Source: Ceratothoa steindachneri (taxonomy: Eukaryota > Arthropoda > Malacostraca > Isopoda > Cymothoidae). Taken from it: 64,000 nt of DNA. The translations under genes were made by a program, and so were the position numbers. The notes below the pieces were generated by a model that worked only from the letters and a program-made list of their open reading frames with translations, was not told where the DNA came from and searched no databases. Positions 63,391 through 64,000 of the stretch are shown here, one piece after another. Location: positions 15,469,239 through 15,533,238 of the forward strand of contig OZ018333.1 of the NCBI GenBank assembly GCA_963969495.1, written 5' to 3'. Position 1 is the first letter of the stretch. Each line of letters starts with the position of its first letter.

Positions 63391-64000
63391 TAATAAAACA
63401 CGCGAGGGAATTCTTCGCAGTTTCAGAGATGACTTGTTATTACTGGTGTATTCCTTCCTGACGGGAAGAGGACAACATCGCCTGAATCTGCATCAGATGC
63501 TAAATTTGAAACCATATGGACAACACAAGACGGTGCTAAATACTTGTATTTCATTGCCAGGTAGTCCCTTCCCCCACCAACCCCACCGATTGTCTTCCTC
63601 AGAAAAAGGTTAAGAAAGAATAATATTTGTAGTGTCCTTGTGGCTCTCTGCGAATGATCTGTCCTCATGAGGGTGACATCCCTAACCCCTCGCATTAAAT
63701 GGTGTTATTTAATGTTTTTTTCTCCTGCTTATATCACAAATCGGTCAATAGCAACCGTCATATAGGCAGATGAACCGGGCCTCACCTCTATGCTCGCGGT
63801 GTTTCCAGAGGCTTCCCGCGAGTCCTCCTGCCTTGTCGTTGGAGACTGGCCTCAGCCTACTCATTAGAGCAGACTGCGAGCGAATTTTTACTATACCTCC
63901 CGGCTCGACCTATATTTATGGTCTCATTTTTATCTTATTCATTGTCTTCTCCTCTCCCACTGTATATCCTTTTTTTTTCCTTTCCTAAAGGGCGATCGAT
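63391..64000. other. No recognised gene
   Basis: A 90-codon minus-strand frame (63423-63695) is present without a domain I recognise. The last 60 bp are T- and C-rich. Possibly 3' UTR or downstream flank of the zinc-finger gene. Confidence 0.35.

Noticed and set aside
63423..63695. 90-codon minus-strand frame near the right edge
   Set aside because: Protein-like composition, but no recognised domain, start context or neighbour; listed only as an unassigned stretch.

Overview
The window is eukaryotic genomic DNA, most likely from an arthropod and probably a crustacean. That placement is an inference from the mobile-element families present (CR1-like LINEs with an esterase-type ORF1, RNase H-encoding I-group LINEs, a Ty3/gypsy element, hAT and mariner relics), a short run of the arthropod telomere pentamer, and AT-rich introns with splice-like exons. 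No rRNA, tRNA, CRISPR or bacterial-type operon is visible. Most of the 64 kb is transposable elements, many inserted into one another.

One host gene can be assembled across the window on the + strand: a C2H2 zinc-finger gene. I place coding exons at 14808-14905 (ATG at 14858), 20784-20927, 21245-21406 and 62312-63109. A second version of the third exon lies at 43805-43966. All junctions are phase 0 with AG/GT borders, so the third exon pair could be used alternatively. The last exon carries eight finger units and then runs into a frameshift and eroded fingers. The introns hold the mobile elements.

Layout. 1-9 kb: four CR1-like fragments (two internally deleted), an I-group LINE relic split by one of them, and a 1.2-kb terminal-inverted-repeat transposon with a perfect 8-bp target duplication. 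9-13 kb: a decayed I-group LINE (J). 13.5-18.4 kb: a 5' piece of another I-group LINE (H), zinc-finger exon 1, a hAT-type MITE, a CR1 copy, a mariner-like relic and an (AT)n tract. 20.8-24.5 kb: exons 2 and 3a and a decayed hAT transposon inside a duplicated block. 24.5-34.4 kb: a Ty3/gypsy element on the minus strand with about 99% identical LTRs, a lysine-tRNA-type primer site, a gag-pol slippery heptamer, and an unusual pol order: protease, RT, RNase H, OTU-like domain, second protease-like domain, integrase. A foreign solo LTR sits inside its RT.

34.4-62.1 kb is a nested pile of one I-group LINE family (copies A, B, X, E, F, G and one antisense fragment). Target-site duplications show B inside A, F inside X, G inside F and the antisense fragment inside F. 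G (53636-60580) is the only essentially full-length copy. Many copies carry internal deletions. Exon 3b and a telomere-like run sit between A and X.
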